A stretch of 50,318 nucleotides of DNA, taken from Novosphingobium sp. (GTDB lineage: Bacteria > Pseudomonadota > Alphaproteobacteria > Sphingomonadales > Sphingomonadaceae). A model generated the notes under the pieces. That model was given only the letters and a program-made list of their open reading frames with translations. It was not told the origin of the DNA and did no database searches. A program made the position numbers and the translations under genes. The stretch is from contig NZ_JADZAT010000025.1 in assembly GCF_020852455.1 (NCBI RefSeq), positions 1 to 50,318 on the forward strand, read 5' to 3'. Positions 25,849 to 34,714 of the stretch are shown in pieces. The number at the start of each line of letters is the position of its first letter. Position 1 is the first letter of the stretch.

Positions 25849-27026
25849 GCCAGCAAGCCTTCGACAAGGCGGGTGGGGGTATGGATCACGATTTCTCCGG
25901 GCCTGGTTCCGGGTGGCAAGGCCACCCTTGCGAAGTTCGGCGCATGGCCGGTTCCGTCGCGCTCTGCAAGCACCGCGAGCGGCTTGCCCACCAGCGTGGC
26001 GAGCCAGGCGGCGCGCTGGACCGCTACCGCCGCGCGCAGTTCGGCGGCGCGGGTCTTGACTGCGGCGGGGGCAAGCTGCGGCATTCGCGCTGCCGGGGTA
26101 CCGGCGCGGGCGGAGTAGGGGAACACGTGGCCGTGAACCACGCCAAGCTCTGCGATGATCGAAAGGTTGTCGGCATGCGCAGCCGCGCTCTCGGTCGGGA
26201 ACCCGGCAATCAGGTCGGCTCCCACGGCCAGGTCCGCCCGTCGCGCCTTGAGTGCTGCCACCAGCGCCAGCGCATCGCGCCGCAGGTGCCGCCGCTTCAT
26301 CCGCTTGAGGATCAGATCGTTGCCGTGTTGCAGCGACAGGTGCAGGTGCGGCATCAACCGCTCCTCGCTGGCCAGCAGCGCGAACAGCGCAGGATCAATT
26401 TCAATCCCATCGACCGAAGAAAGCCGCAGCCGGGGCAGGGCGGGAAATGCGGCCAGCAGCGCCGCAACCAGCGCGCCGAGCCGCGGTTCGCCGGGCAGAT
26501 CTTGCCCCCAGCTGGTCAGGTCCACCCCGGTCAGCACGACCTCGCTGGTGCCGCGATCCAGGTGCCGCTCAACTTCGCGCAGGACCGCCGCGACCGGCAA
26601 CGAGCGGCTGCCCCCGCGCCCCTGCGGGATGACGCAGAAGGTGCAGGCATGATCGCAGCCGTTCTGCACCGCGATAAACGCGCGGGTATGGGTGGCGGTA
26701 TCGGGTGTGCGCTGCGGCGCGACGTTCCAGGCGCGCGGATCGAGCTTGGCGTGGTTGGCAATCAGGCCATCGACCTCGGGCATGGCGGCAAGCGCGGCGC
26801 GTTCGACCTCGGCGGCACAGCCGGTGACCAATAGCCGCGCATCAGGCCGGGCCTTGCGCGCGCGGCGGATCGCCTGACGGGTCTGGCGCACTGCTTCAGC
26901 AGTGACCGCGCAGCTGTTGACCACCACCAGGTCCTGCTCACGCGCCAGCAGCGCGCGCAGTTCCTCGCTTTCGGACAGGTTCATCCGGCAGCCCAGCGAA
27001 ATGACCTCAGCCGCCAAAGTCAGCAC
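25845..27026 (-). CDS. mtaB: tRNA t6A37 methylthiotransferase MtaB
   Basis: 393 residues, a radical-SAM methylthiotransferase making ms2t6A37. The N-terminal domain has three cluster cysteines (SLGCRMN, NSCAVT, VTGCAAE), and the radical SAM motif is CDHACTFC. The start is a GTG at 27026, overlapping the end of dapF by 20 nt. A C-terminal TRAM domain is expected; the tail is weakly similar by eye. Confidence 0.95.
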   Translation of the reverse strand: MLTLAAEVISLGCRMNLSESEELRALLAREQDLVVVNSCAVTAEAVRQTRQAIRRARKARPDARLLVTGCAAEVERAALAAMPEVDGLIANHAKLDPRAWNVAPQRTPDTATHTRAFIAVQNGCDHACTFCVIPQGRGGSRSLPVAAVLREVERHLDRGTSEVVLTGVDLTSWGQDLPGEPRLGALVAALLAAFPALPRLRLSSVDGIEIDPALFALLASEERLMPHLHLSLQHGNDLILKRMKRRHLRRDALALVAALKARRADLAVGADLIAGFPTESAAAHADNLSIIAELGVVHGHVFPYSARAGTPAARMPQLAPAAVKTRAAELRAAVAVQRAAWLATLVGKPLAVLAERDGTGHAPNFARVALPPGTRPGEIVIHTPTRLVEGLLA

Positions 27027-27819
27027 TTTCGAACGTGCCCCGGAAGCTTTCGGTGGCGGGGCCAGTCATGCGGATGCGGCCGGCTTCGGTCCATTCGATC
27101 AGCAGGTCCCCGCCGGCCAGCGCGATGGTCACCGCCCGGTCAACCAGTCCGCGCCGCATTGCGCCGATCGCAGTGGCACAAGCCCCGGTGCCGCAGGCGC
27201 GGGTTTCACCAGCGCCGCGTTCCCACACCCGCAGCGCGATCCGCTGGCGGTTCTGGACGGTGGCGACATTGACGTTGATCCGTTCGGGAAACAGCGCGTC
27301 ATGTTCGATTTCCGGGCCCAGCCGGTCGAGTTCGATCGCCTGATTGTCCGCAACGAAGAAGATCACGTGCGGGTTGCCGACATTCACTGCGGTCGGGTTG
27401 TCGAGCATGTCCCAGGCGACTGGCATGTGATGGGTGTCCATCGGATAGGCCAGCGGAATCTGATCCCATTCGAACCGTGGTTCGCCCATATCCACGGCAA
27501 TGCCGCTGCTGGCCGGATCAACCTGCAGCAGTCCGCCCAGGGTCTCGACCGTGCCGCTCTTGCCCAGCAGCTTGCCGACCGCGCGGGTAGCATTGCCGCA
27601 GGCCTGAACCTCACCACCATCGTGGTTGAAAATCCGCATGCGCAGGTCCGCAGTGCTTGAGGGTTCCAGCAGGATCAGCTGATCGCAGCCGATCCCGGTG
27701 TTCCGGTCCGCCAGGGCGGCAGCCAGCGCGTTGGAAATCGGCGGAATCGCGTCGGTACGCGCGTCGAGCACGACAAAGTCGTTACCCAGGCCGTGCATCT
27801 TGATGAACGGGACGCGCAT
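27007..27819 (-). CDS. dapF: Diaminopimelate epimerase
   Basis: 270 residues, interconverting LL- and meso-diaminopimelate for lysine and peptidoglycan. The two catalytic cysteines are C74 (VQACGNATR) and C209 (ETRACGTGACA). It begins MRVPFIKMHGLGNDFVVLD, the family start. First gene of the dapF-mtaB-ftsY-yciB operon; 39 bp separate it from the GGDEF-EAL gene upstream. Confidence 0.97.
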   Translation of the reverse strand: MRVPFIKMHGLGNDFVVLDARTDAIPPISNALAAALADRNTGIGCDQLILLEPSSTADLRMRIFNHDGGEVQACGNATRAVGKLLGKSGTVETLGGLLQVDPASSGIAVDMGEPRFEWDQIPLAYPMDTHHMPVAWDMLDNPTAVNVGNPHVIFFVADNQAIELDRLGPEIEHDALFPERINVNVATVQNRQRIALRVWERGAGETRACGTGACATAIGAMRRGLVDRAVTIALAGGDLLIEWTEAGRIRMTGPATESFRGTFESADFGG

Positions 27820-27858
27820 GGGCGCGCTCTATGCCTTGCCGGGGCTGACGTCCAGTCT

Positions 27859-29541
27859 CTAGCCGGCGGCGGTTTGGCGCGCGGCTTCGCCTACGGCCGA
27901 AGCGTCCTCGTTCGGCTGATCCAGCAGCAGGTCCAGTTGCGCCAGTTCGGCCTGGGTGCATTCAGCCGGCATTGGCATTCCGTACAGATAGCCCTGGCCC
28001 TTGAACTTGCCGAAGCTGCGCAGTTCGGCCAGCACGGCTTCGTTCTCGATCCCTTCGGCCGTAATCGGCAGGCCAAGCCCTTCGCCCAGCGCAATGATCG
28101 ACTGGATGATCGTCGCGCTGTCCTTGTCCTCCAGGATATTGGTCACAAAGCTGCGGTCGATCTTGATCCGGTCAAAGGGCAGGCTGCGCAATTGGGCCAG
28201 CGAACTGTACCCGGTGCCGAAATCGTCCAGGCTGACCGTGACGCCCTGGTTCTTGAGGCTGGTGATCAGCGAGTGAACCAGGCCAAGGTTTTCGTGCAGG
28301 CAGCTTTCGGTAACTTCGATTTCAAGCCGGCTGGGCGGGAAATTGGCCTCGACCAGGATCTTGAGCAGCTTCTGCGCGAACCACGGATCGCGCAGTTGGA
28401 CCGGCGAGATATTGACCGACAGCGTCAGCTTGGGATTCCAGCTGCGGGCATCGCGCAAGGCCTGGCGGATCAGCGATTCCGACAGTTCACCGATCAGGCC
28501 GATTTCTTCGGCGATCGGGATGAACAGTTCAGGACTGACCACGCCCAGGTTCGGCGATTCCCAGCGCGCCAGCATCTCGAACCCGGCAATCGCGCCAGTA
28601 TCAAGATCGATCTGCTTTTCGTAATAGGGAACAAATTCACCCGCGGCGACGCCGCGGCGAATTCCGGCTTCCAGTTCAGAGCGGAAGCGCACTTCGCTTT
28701 CCATGCTGTCTTCGAACCAGGCGAAGCGGTTTCGGCCGTTGCGCTTGGCATGGTACATGGCGATGTCAGCCTTGTGGAGCATCGCTTGCGCCTGTCCGGG
28801 GCTGTCCGGCGCGCTGGTGCTGATCCCAACCGAAACCGTGGTTTCCAGATCGATGCCATCGAAATCGACCGGCTTTGAAATCGCCGAGATCAGGCTTTGG
28901 ACCAGCCGCTCGACCTGCTCGGGCTGATTGGCCGGGAATGGAGTGACCACCGCAAACTCATCGCCGCCCAGCCGGGCAAGCAGGCCCGTGCCGTCAAGGA
29001 TCCCACGGATGCGCTGCGCGCTTTCCTTGAGCATGGCATCGCCGGCGGCATGACCATTCGCGTCATTGACGTGCTTGAACTTGTCGAGGTCGAGCATGAC
29101 GAAGGCCACCGCCTCGCCGCGTTCTGTGGCGTTGGCGATCAGGGCCTCGGCCTCGGGGCCGATCGAGCGGCGGTTGAGGCAGGCGGTGAGCGGATCGAGT
29201 TCGGCCAGGATGCGGGCCTGTTCTTCGGCCTTGCGCCGTTCGGCCACTTCACCGGTCAGCTCGCGATAGCGGCGCCAGCCGAAAATGATCAGGGCGATAT
29301 TGAGCAGCAGCGCGTTGACCAGCAGCCGGTCCGGGCCAACGCCCTGACCAGCTATGGCCCGCAAGACCTTGGGCAACACCGATCCGCCAGTGCCGACAAA
29401 CAGTACGATTGCCGCAAGCGCCACGCCAAGCGTCACCAGGTCGCGGCGCGTGTTGTCCAGACGGTCCTTGCCGCTTCGCAATCTTTCCAGAATTCCTGGC
29501 GTCCAAGCCACCCTGAATGTCCCCCGTCGACAGGGGGGCAA
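27859..29541 (-). CDS. GGDEF-EAL bifunctional c-di-GMP enzyme, membrane anchored
   Basis: About 560 residues. Two membrane helices (about 36-52 and 72-88), a short coiled-coil, a GGDEF domain with intact GGDEF at 192-196, and an EAL domain in which the signature reads EML. Other EAL residues look intact: NISPVQL, EVTES, DDFGTGYSSL and AEGIE. There is no RxxD inhibitory site just before GGDEF. Both synthesis and breakdown of c-di-GMP are possible. The start is unsure: a TTG at 29541 or a GTG at 29511 with GGGGG upstream. Confidence 0.92.
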   Translation of the reverse strand: MPPCRRGTFRVAWTPGILERLRSGKDRLDNTRRDLVTLGVALAAIVLFVGTGGSVLPKVLRAIAGQGVGPDRLLVNALLLNIALIIFGWRRYRELTGEVAERRKAEEQARILAELDPLTACLNRRSIGPEAEALIANATERGEAVAFVMLDLDKFKHVNDANGHAAGDAMLKESAQRIRGILDGTGLLARLGGDEFAVVTPFPANQPEQVERLVQSLISAISKPVDFDGIDLETTVSVGISTSAPDSPGQAQAMLHKADIAMYHAKRNGRNRFAWFEDSMESEVRFRSELEAGIRRGVAAGEFVPYYEKQIDLDTGAIAGFEMLARWESPNLGVVSPELFIPIAEEIGLIGELSESLIRQALRDARSWNPKLTLSVNISPVQLRDPWFAQKLLKILVEANFPPSRLEIEVTESCLHENLGLVHSLITSLKNQGVTVSLDDFGTGYSSLAQLRSLPFDRIKIDRSFVTNILEDKDSATIIQSIIALGEGLGLPITAEGIENEAVLAELRSFGKFKGQGYLYGMPMPAECTQAELAQLDLLLDQPNEDASAVGEAARQTAAG

Positions 29542-29600
29542 GATTCGCAGGATTCCTTGAAGATAGCGTTAATCGCTGTTGAGCATCGAACCGCTCGAAA

Positions 29601-30545
29601 TCAGCTCTTTTTCTTGAGGCCGATCTCGATCAGGCGCTGCTGCAGGAACTGGTCGGCGGTGATCGGTTCGGGATAGCGATCCGGGTTTTCGGCGGTGATG
29701 CACTGTTCCAGCGTCTTGATCGGAAAATCACTGCGCAGGTGCAGGAAAAACGGCATCGAGAACCGGCTGTAGCGCGCGCGTTCCGGGCTGGGATTGCGCA
29801 CGCGGTGAATGGTCGAGGGCAGGTAGTGGTTGGTCAGCCGTTCCAGCATGTCGCCGCAGTTGATCACCATCGCGCCTTCCGGCGGAGAGGCGTTCATCCA
29901 TTCCTTGCCCTGGAACAGCAGTTCGAGCCCGGCTTCCTCGGCCCCCAGCAGCAGCGTGATCAGGTTGATGTCACCATGCGCGCCAGCGCGGATCGCTTCG
30001 CCTTCAAGGTGTTCGATCGGCGGATAGTGCAGCAGCCGCATCACCGAATTGCCGTCCTCGATCGCCTTGTCGAACCAGTGTTCGTCCAGCCCCAGGTAGA
30101 GCGCGATCGCCGAGAGGATCTTGGCCCCGGTGGCGTCGTACTGGCGGTACAGTTCGGTAAACAGCTCGCGAAAGCCCTCGGGCCGGTCGGGCCAGACATT
30201 GGGCGGCATCGAAGCGTCGGCCAGCGGGCTGCCTTCGGGCAGGTCGCGGCCAATGTGCCAAAATTCCTTCAGATCGTGCGCCTTGGCATCCTTGGCGATT
30301 TCGGTCCCAAACGGGGTGTAGCCGCGCGCGCCGGCCATTGCCGCATCATGGTAGCGGCGCTTTTCCGCATCGGGCAGGGCGAAGAAGTCTTTCGACATGG
30401 CCATCGCCCGGTCGATCAACGCGCGGTCGATCGGGAAGTCCTTGACCATCGCGAAACCAAAGGTGCGAAAGCTGTCGCCAATTGCCTGGGCGAATTCCGC
30501 CTTGGGCAGGTTGAGCGAAAGCACGGGGATTGAAGTGAGTGACAT
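29601..30545 (-). CDS. 2-oxoglutarate/Fe(II) oxygenase, isopenicillin N synthase-like
   Basis: 314 residues. N-terminal DIOX_N-type domain followed by the jelly-roll oxygenase domain with iron ligands H190 and D192 (GAHGDIN) and H247 (TIHRV), and the R258-x-S260 motif that binds 2-oxoglutarate. Substrate cannot be predicted; isopenicillin itself is very unlikely. The ATG at 30545 is chosen; the frame upstream runs into the divergent EVE gene. Confidence 0.9.
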   Translation of the reverse strand: MSLTSIPVLSLNLPKAEFAQAIGDSFRTFGFAMVKDFPIDRALIDRAMAMSKDFFALPDAEKRRYHDAAMAGARGYTPFGTEIAKDAKAHDLKEFWHIGRDLPEGSPLADASMPPNVWPDRPEGFRELFTELYRQYDATGAKILSAIALYLGLDEHWFDKAIEDGNSVMRLLHYPPIEHLEGEAIRAGAHGDINLITLLLGAEEAGLELLFQGKEWMNASPPEGAMVINCGDMLERLTNHYLPSTIHRVRNPSPERARYSRFSMPFFLHLRSDFPIKTLEQCITAENPDRYPEPITADQFLQQRLIEIGLKKKS

Positions 30546-30606
30546 GGTGGACGCTTCCGGAAATCTGATGCAATGGCGCCCCATACCTGCTTTGGCGAGT
30601 TCTGGC

Positions 30607-31032
30607 ATGACCAAAATCAAATCCTATTGGCTGATGAAATCCGAGCCTGACGTCTATAGCTGGGACGATCTGGTTGCCGAAGGCGAGGGGACCTGGGACG
30701 GCGTGCGCAACTACACCGCGCGGCTGCACCTCCGTGCCATGAAGAAGGGCGATATGGTGTTCTTCTATCACTCCAACATCGGGGTGGAGATCGTTGGAAT
30801 TGCCGAAGTAACTATGGAAGGCTTCCAGGACCCGACCGACGACACCGGGCGCTGGACCTCGGTCAAGGTCAAGCCGGTGCGCAAGCTGCCCCGGACTGTA
30901 ACTCTGAAGGAAATCAAGGCCGATCCGGCGCTTGCGGATATGGACCTGCTGACCAAGTTCCGGCTCTCGGTCTCGACCGTGAAACCCGACGAATGGGATC
31001 ATATCCTCAAGCTGGCTGACCAACCCGCCTAA
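30607..31032 (+). CDS. EVE domain protein
   Basis: 141 residues, a single EVE (PUA-like) domain, with the characteristic YWLMKSEPDVYSWDDL start, then WDGVRNYTAR and MVFFYHSN. EVE domains are thought to bind modified nucleobases in DNA or RNA. Most bacteria carry one stand-alone copy of this type. Divergent from the oxygenase gene with 61 bp between. Confidence 0.93.
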   Translation: MTKIKSYWLMKSEPDVYSWDDLVAEGEGTWDGVRNYTARLHLRAMKKGDMVFFYHSNIGVEIVGIAEVTMEGFQDPTDDTGRWTSVKVKPVRKLPRTVTLKEIKADPALADMDLLTKFRLSVSTVKPDEWDHILKLADQPA

Positions 31033-31139
31033 ACCCCGGGTACCCGCCGGGCGCAATTGTGGAAATTCAGAGCCGGGATGGTTACTGTCCCGGAACGGGA
31101 AAGTCACCGTTAACCGCGATTTTCCGGCTGGTGCGATGG

Positions 31140-31156
31140 TTGAGAAGTTCTTAACC
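31140..31156 (+). promoter_or_regulatory. CtrA-like binding site upstream of a small gene
   Basis: TTGA-GAAGTTC-TTAACC matches the CtrA consensus TTAA-N7-TTAA(C) at seven of eight core bases. It lies 9 bp before the ATG of the small gene at 31165. A second half-site, TTAACC, is at 31110-31115. CtrA is present across alphaproteobacteria, but regulation here is a guess. Confidence 0.35.
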
Positions 31157-31164
31157 CATGCGGC

Positions 31165-31356
31165 ATGAGAAGGTCGCTTGTACTCACCGATGAAAAGGCC
31201 CGGCATCCGTTCCTGGCCAGCCTTCCGCCGCATGTTCGCTTGGGCGAACAGCCGGTGGCGATCGCGCGTTCACAGCCTGGCTGGGCGAAGGACCTGCGCG
31301 ATTTCCTGGCGGCCTATTGCGCCTGCTTCATCGCGGTCAGCCTTTATATTGCCTAA
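31165..31356 (+). CDS. Small hypothetical protein with C-terminal membrane segment
   Basis: 63 residues, MRRSLVLTDEKARHPFLASL at the start and one likely membrane helix at the end (DFLAAYCACFIAVSLYIA). No family recognised. It is intergenic otherwise, has an ATG, and the reading frame is not a shadow of another gene, so I consider it real. It converges on the transporter gene with stops overlapping by 4 bp, and carries CtrA-like half-sites upstream. Confidence 0.6.
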   Translation: MRRSLVLTDEKARHPFLASLPPHVRLGEQPVAIARSQPGWAKDLRDFLAAYCACFIAVSLYIA

Positions 31357-32657
31357 GCCTTCGCGGCCTGTTCGGCGGCCACCAGCTGCCGTGCGATCCA
31401 GGCTGAAACCAGGCACATCGCTGCGCTGAGCAGCAACTGCTGCACGATCGGCACTCCGGCGAATGACAGCCCCGTGGCGAGCAGCGATCCGATCACCATC
31501 GCAAACGAATTGACGATATTGTTCGCCGCAATCGTGCGCGAGGTCTGTGATTTGTCCACGAAGGTGGTGAGGAAGGCATAGAGCGGCACCACGAACATCC
31601 CGCCGGCCACCGCGATGCCCAGCAGGCAGGCCATCAGCGGCAAGGCCATTGGTTCGGCCATGAACCCGCGCACGTCATGCAGGCCATTGGGATGCTGCGG
31701 CCAGTTCTGGCAGACCAGGTAAAAGACCACCACGAACAGCCCCATGACCACCACCGATCCGGGCGAGTAGCGTGCCGAAACGGTGCCTTTCAGCAGCGCG
31801 TTGACCGAAATCGAACCCAGCGCGACGCCGATCGAAAAGATCACCAGGAACAGGCTCGCCACTTCCTTGCTAGCGGTCAGCACGTTTTTGGCCAGCGGCG
31901 GGAACTGGACGAACAGGACGGTGCCGATCGTCCAGAAGAAGCTGATTGCCATGATCGCCAGGAACACCCGGCGATCGTGACTGGTGTTACGGACCAGCGT
32001 GATCGAAGCGCGGACGAAATGATAGTCAAGCGGCTCAGGCTCATGATGCGGCGGGGCGTCGGGAACGTGGCGGCTGGTGAAGTAACCGATCACCGCCGTT
32101 ACAACCACGCCCGCAGCGGCCCATTCGACCGGAATCCAACCGGCCAGGATCGTCCCCGCAAGGATCGCGATATAGGTTCCGGCCTCAACCAGCCCGGTGC
32201 CGGCCAGAACCTCATCCTTGTGCAGATGCTGTGGCAGGATCGCGTACTTGATCGGGCCGAAGAAGGTGGAATGGATCCCCATGCCCAGCAGCGCGGCCAG
32301 CATCAGCGGGATCGCCAAGGTAGCAACCATATAGCCCTGCCAGGCCATCACCAGCCCGGCCGCGCCGACTGTCATGATCCCGATTTCGGCCGCCTTGACG
32401 ATCCGGATGATCCGCGCCTTGTCGCGCATGTCAGCCAGTTGCCCGGCGATCGCCGAAAGCAGAAAGAAGGGCAGGATGAACACCGCCGAGGCGATGGCGC
32501 TGAACTGGCCTTCGGCCTGCTCGCTCTTGTAAACCTCGTAAACAACGAACAGCACCATCGCGTTCTTGAACAGGTTGTCGTTGAAGGCGTTGAGCAGCTG
32601 CGTCGCGAACAGCGGCAGGAAGCGCCGGCTGTGGATCAGGTGGGTCTGGGTGGTCAT
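31353..32657 (-). CDS. MFS transporter, LplT (lysophospholipid) type
   Basis: 434 residues, about 12 membrane helices. The N-terminus RRFLPLFATQLLNAFNDNLFKNA is the hallmark of the LplT branch of the major facilitator superfamily, which flips lysophospholipids inward for re-acylation. In many bacteria this domain is joined to acyltransferase and acyl-ACP synthetase (Aas); here it stands alone. Divergent from pgsA, another phospholipid gene. Confidence 0.85.
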   Translation of the reverse strand: MTTQTHLIHSRRFLPLFATQLLNAFNDNLFKNAMVLFVVYEVYKSEQAEGQFSAIASAVFILPFFLLSAIAGQLADMRDKARIIRIVKAAEIGIMTVGAAGLVMAWQGYMVATLAIPLMLAALLGMGIHSTFFGPIKYAILPQHLHKDEVLAGTGLVEAGTYIAILAGTILAGWIPVEWAAAGVVVTAVIGYFTSRHVPDAPPHHEPEPLDYHFVRASITLVRNTSHDRRVFLAIMAISFFWTIGTVLFVQFPPLAKNVLTASKEVASLFLVIFSIGVALGSISVNALLKGTVSARYSPGSVVVMGLFVVVFYLVCQNWPQHPNGLHDVRGFMAEPMALPLMACLLGIAVAGGMFVVPLYAFLTTFVDKSQTSRTIAANNIVNSFAMVIGSLLATGLSFAGVPIVQQLLLSAAMCLVSAWIARQLVAAEQAAKA

Positions 32658-32768
32658 GAAGTGGCTTTGCGGTTCCCCGTGTCGCGGCGGACCCTAGCGA
32701 ATGGCCGGGTGCGGACAAGTCCTAAGTTTCGCTTTTTCAGGACGGGCAACGCGGCTATTCGTTGCGCG

Positions 32769-33362
32769 ATGATGACCTTGCCTAACATCCTCACGCTGTC
32801 GCGGATCGTTACCTTGCCGTTATTGGCGTTCCTGCTGTGGTGGCCGGAATGGCGGGCGGGCTATCTGATGGCCTTTGTGCTCTACACGCTGATGGGCATT
32901 ACTGACTATTTTGACGGTTACCTGGCCCGCTCCAGCGGCGCGGTCAGCAAGCTGGGCCAGTTCCTCGATCCGATCGCCGACAAGATCATGGTCGCCACGG
33001 TGATCCTGGTGCTGGCCGCCCAGGGCGTGCTGCGCGGACCCTATGTGGGTGACATGCATGTGATCGCCGGGCTGGTGATCCTGGCGCGCGAGATTGCGGT
33101 TTCGGGCCTGCGCGAATTTCTGGGGGGATTGCAGGTTTCGGTCCCGGTCAGCCGGCTGGCCAAGTGGAAGACCACCTTCCAGCTGGTCTGCCTGGGGGCG
33201 CTGATCCTGGGCAAGGCGCTGCCGGGCTGGAACATGACGCTGGGCGGGCTGGTGATGAACGTGCCGCACACGGTGGGTCTTACCACGCTGTGGGGCGCCG
33301 CGGTGCTGACGGTGATCACCGGCTGGGAGTACCTGCGGGTCGGGCTCAAGCACATGGACTGA
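32769..33362 (+). CDS. pgsA: CDP-diacylglycerol-glycerol-3-phosphate 3-phosphatidyltransferase
   Basis: 197 residues, making phosphatidylglycerol-phosphate from CDP-DAG, the product of cdsA. The CDP-alcohol phosphotransferase motif is seen as DYFDGYLARSS followed by GQFLDPIADK, with membrane helices around. The start is one of two adjacent ATGs (32769 or 32772). The long frame upstream from 31677 is antisense to the transporter gene and not coding. Confidence 0.96.
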   Translation: MMTLPNILTLSRIVTLPLLAFLLWWPEWRAGYLMAFVLYTLMGITDYFDGYLARSSGAVSKLGQFLDPIADKIMVATVILVLAAQGVLRGPYVGDMHVIAGLVILAREIAVSGLREFLGGLQVSVPVSRLAKWKTTFQLVCLGALILGKALPGWNMTLGGLVMNVPHTVGLTTLWGAAVLTVITGWEYLRVGLKHMD

Positions 33363-33369
33363 GGTTGGC

Positions 33370-33804
33370 TCAGGCCAGCCCAAGCTGCTTGGCGATCAGC
33401 GTCTGATCAAAATAGGGCCGTTCGCACAGGATCCTGTCCTTGCCCGGCGCGAATTCGAAGCTGGCGGCCATGCGCATGCGAAAGGCCTTGCCGCTGGGTT
33501 CGATCACCGTGTCGCCCATTTTCAGCGGGCCCAGATGCGTGCCGGTCAGCCAGAATTCAACCAGCACGGTATCGTCGGCATGGGCGATCGCGATCACCTC
33601 GTTGGCCTGGTCGGGAAAGGGAATGCGCGACTGGTGGAAATAGTGTCGCACCGCTTCCTCACCATCGAACACCGTGCCGGTGCCATACAGTTCATAGCGC
33701 GGATGCCCGTCGAAGGTGGCGATAACCGCGTCCCAATCATGCGGGATTTCCAGAGCCATGTGATCGAGCACGCACTGGATGCGGCGCTGGGCAAGGTCGG
33801 TCAT
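33370..33804 (-). CDS. SnoaL/NTF2-like fold protein
   Basis: 144 residues of the NTF2-like alpha+beta barrel type: an N-terminal helix (LAQRRIQCVLDHM), then WDAVIATFDGHPRYEL, and later strands with FEFAPGKDRI. Members are small-molecule enzymes or binding proteins; no substrate can be given. The ATG at 33804 is 14 bp after the oxyR stop, so it probably belongs to the rnd-oxyR transcript. Confidence 0.8.
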   Translation of the reverse strand: MTDLAQRRIQCVLDHMALEIPHDWDAVIATFDGHPRYELYGTGTVFDGEEAVRHYFHQSRIPFPDQANEVIAIAHADDTVLVEFWLTGTHLGPLKMGDTVIEPSGKAFRMRMAASFEFAPGKDRILCERPYFDQTLIAKQLGLA

Positions 33805-33817
33805 CGGCTGGTCTCCA

Positions 33818-34714
33818 TCATCCCGCCCGCAGTTCTTCGGCGAGCAGCCGGAATTCCTCGGCGCGGGGGCTGTTCTTGCGCCAGACCAGCGCAATCTCGC
33901 GGTTGGCGGTGTCGCTCTTGAGCGGACGCGCGACCACGTCGGTGCCGTTGAGGATGCCCGCGTCGAGCGCCATTTCGGGCAGCATGGTCAGCCCCAGGCC
34001 GTTGTCCACCATCTGCACCAGCGTGTGCAGCGAAGTGCCGATCATCGTCGCGCTGGCGCGCAGTTCGGGCCGGTTGCAGGCGGCGAGGGCATGTTCCTTG
34101 AGGCAATGCCCGTCTTCCAGCAGCAGCAGCCGATGCTCGTCGATCAGTTCGGGGGCGATCTCCTCGGGCGGGTCGCGCGGATCGTCCTTGGGGAAGGCGA
34201 CCCACAGCGCGTCGAGCTCGATCACTTCGCTTTCGACTTCGCCGGTGGGGAAGGGCAGGGCCAGCAGCACACAGTCGCTGCGGCCGTGGTGCAGGCTTTC
34301 GATTGCGGCCTGGCTGGTCTCTTCGCGCAGATAAAGCTTCAGCTGCGGGCGCTCGCGGCGCAGGCGCGGCAGCATCCGTGGCAGCAGGAACGGCGCGATC
34401 GTGGGGATCACGCTCATTCGCACTTCGCCCGACAGCGGCTGGCCGGCGCTTTGCACCATGTCCGAAAGTTCTTCGGCCTCGCGCAGCAGGCGGTGGGCCT
34501 TGGCCACCACCGCATTGCCCAGCGGAGTGAACCGAACCGCGCGCTTGGTCCGCTCAACCAGAATTACCCCCAGCAGCGTTTCCAGATCGCGCAGCCCCGC
34601 GCTCAGCGTCGATTGCGAGACGAAACAGGCATCCGCCGCGCGGCCGAAATGCCCATGCTCGTGCAATGCCACCAGGTACTGGAGCTGCTTGAGCGTGGGC
34701 AGATAGGTGGTCAT
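33818..34714 (-). CDS. oxyR: LysR-type peroxide sensor OxyR
   Basis: 298 residues. N-terminal winged helix (LKQLQYLVALHEHGHFGRAA) and a C-terminal regulatory domain that keeps both redox cysteines: C204 and C213 in LEDGHCLKEHALAAC, nine residues apart as in E. coli C199/C208. It activates peroxide defence genes on disulfide formation. The ATG overlaps the rnd stop by 4 nt. No catalase or ahpC is next to it; a peroxiredoxin lies at 45137. Confidence 0.93.
   Translation of the reverse strand: MTTYLPTLKQLQYLVALHEHGHFGRAADACFVSQSTLSAGLRDLETLLGVILVERTKRAVRFTPLGNAVVAKAHRLLREAEELSDMVQSAGQPLSGEVRMSVIPTIAPFLLPRMLPRLRRERPQLKLYLREETSQAAIESLHHGRSDCVLLALPFPTGEVESEVIELDALWVAFPKDDPRDPPEEIAPELIDEHRLLLLEDGHCLKEHALAACNRPELRASATMIGTSLHTLVQMVDNGLGLTMLPEMALDAGILNGTDVVARPLKSDTANREIALVWRKNSPRAEEFRLLAEELRAG

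Noticed and set aside
24898..26118. 406-residue plus-strand frame across ftsY and mtaB
   Set aside because: Antisense to two genes with intact catalytic motifs; no family resemblance.
31677..32768. Long N-terminal extension of pgsA to 31677
   Set aside because: It is antisense to the LplT-like transporter and has no similarity to PgsA; the ATG at 32769 gives the standard protein.
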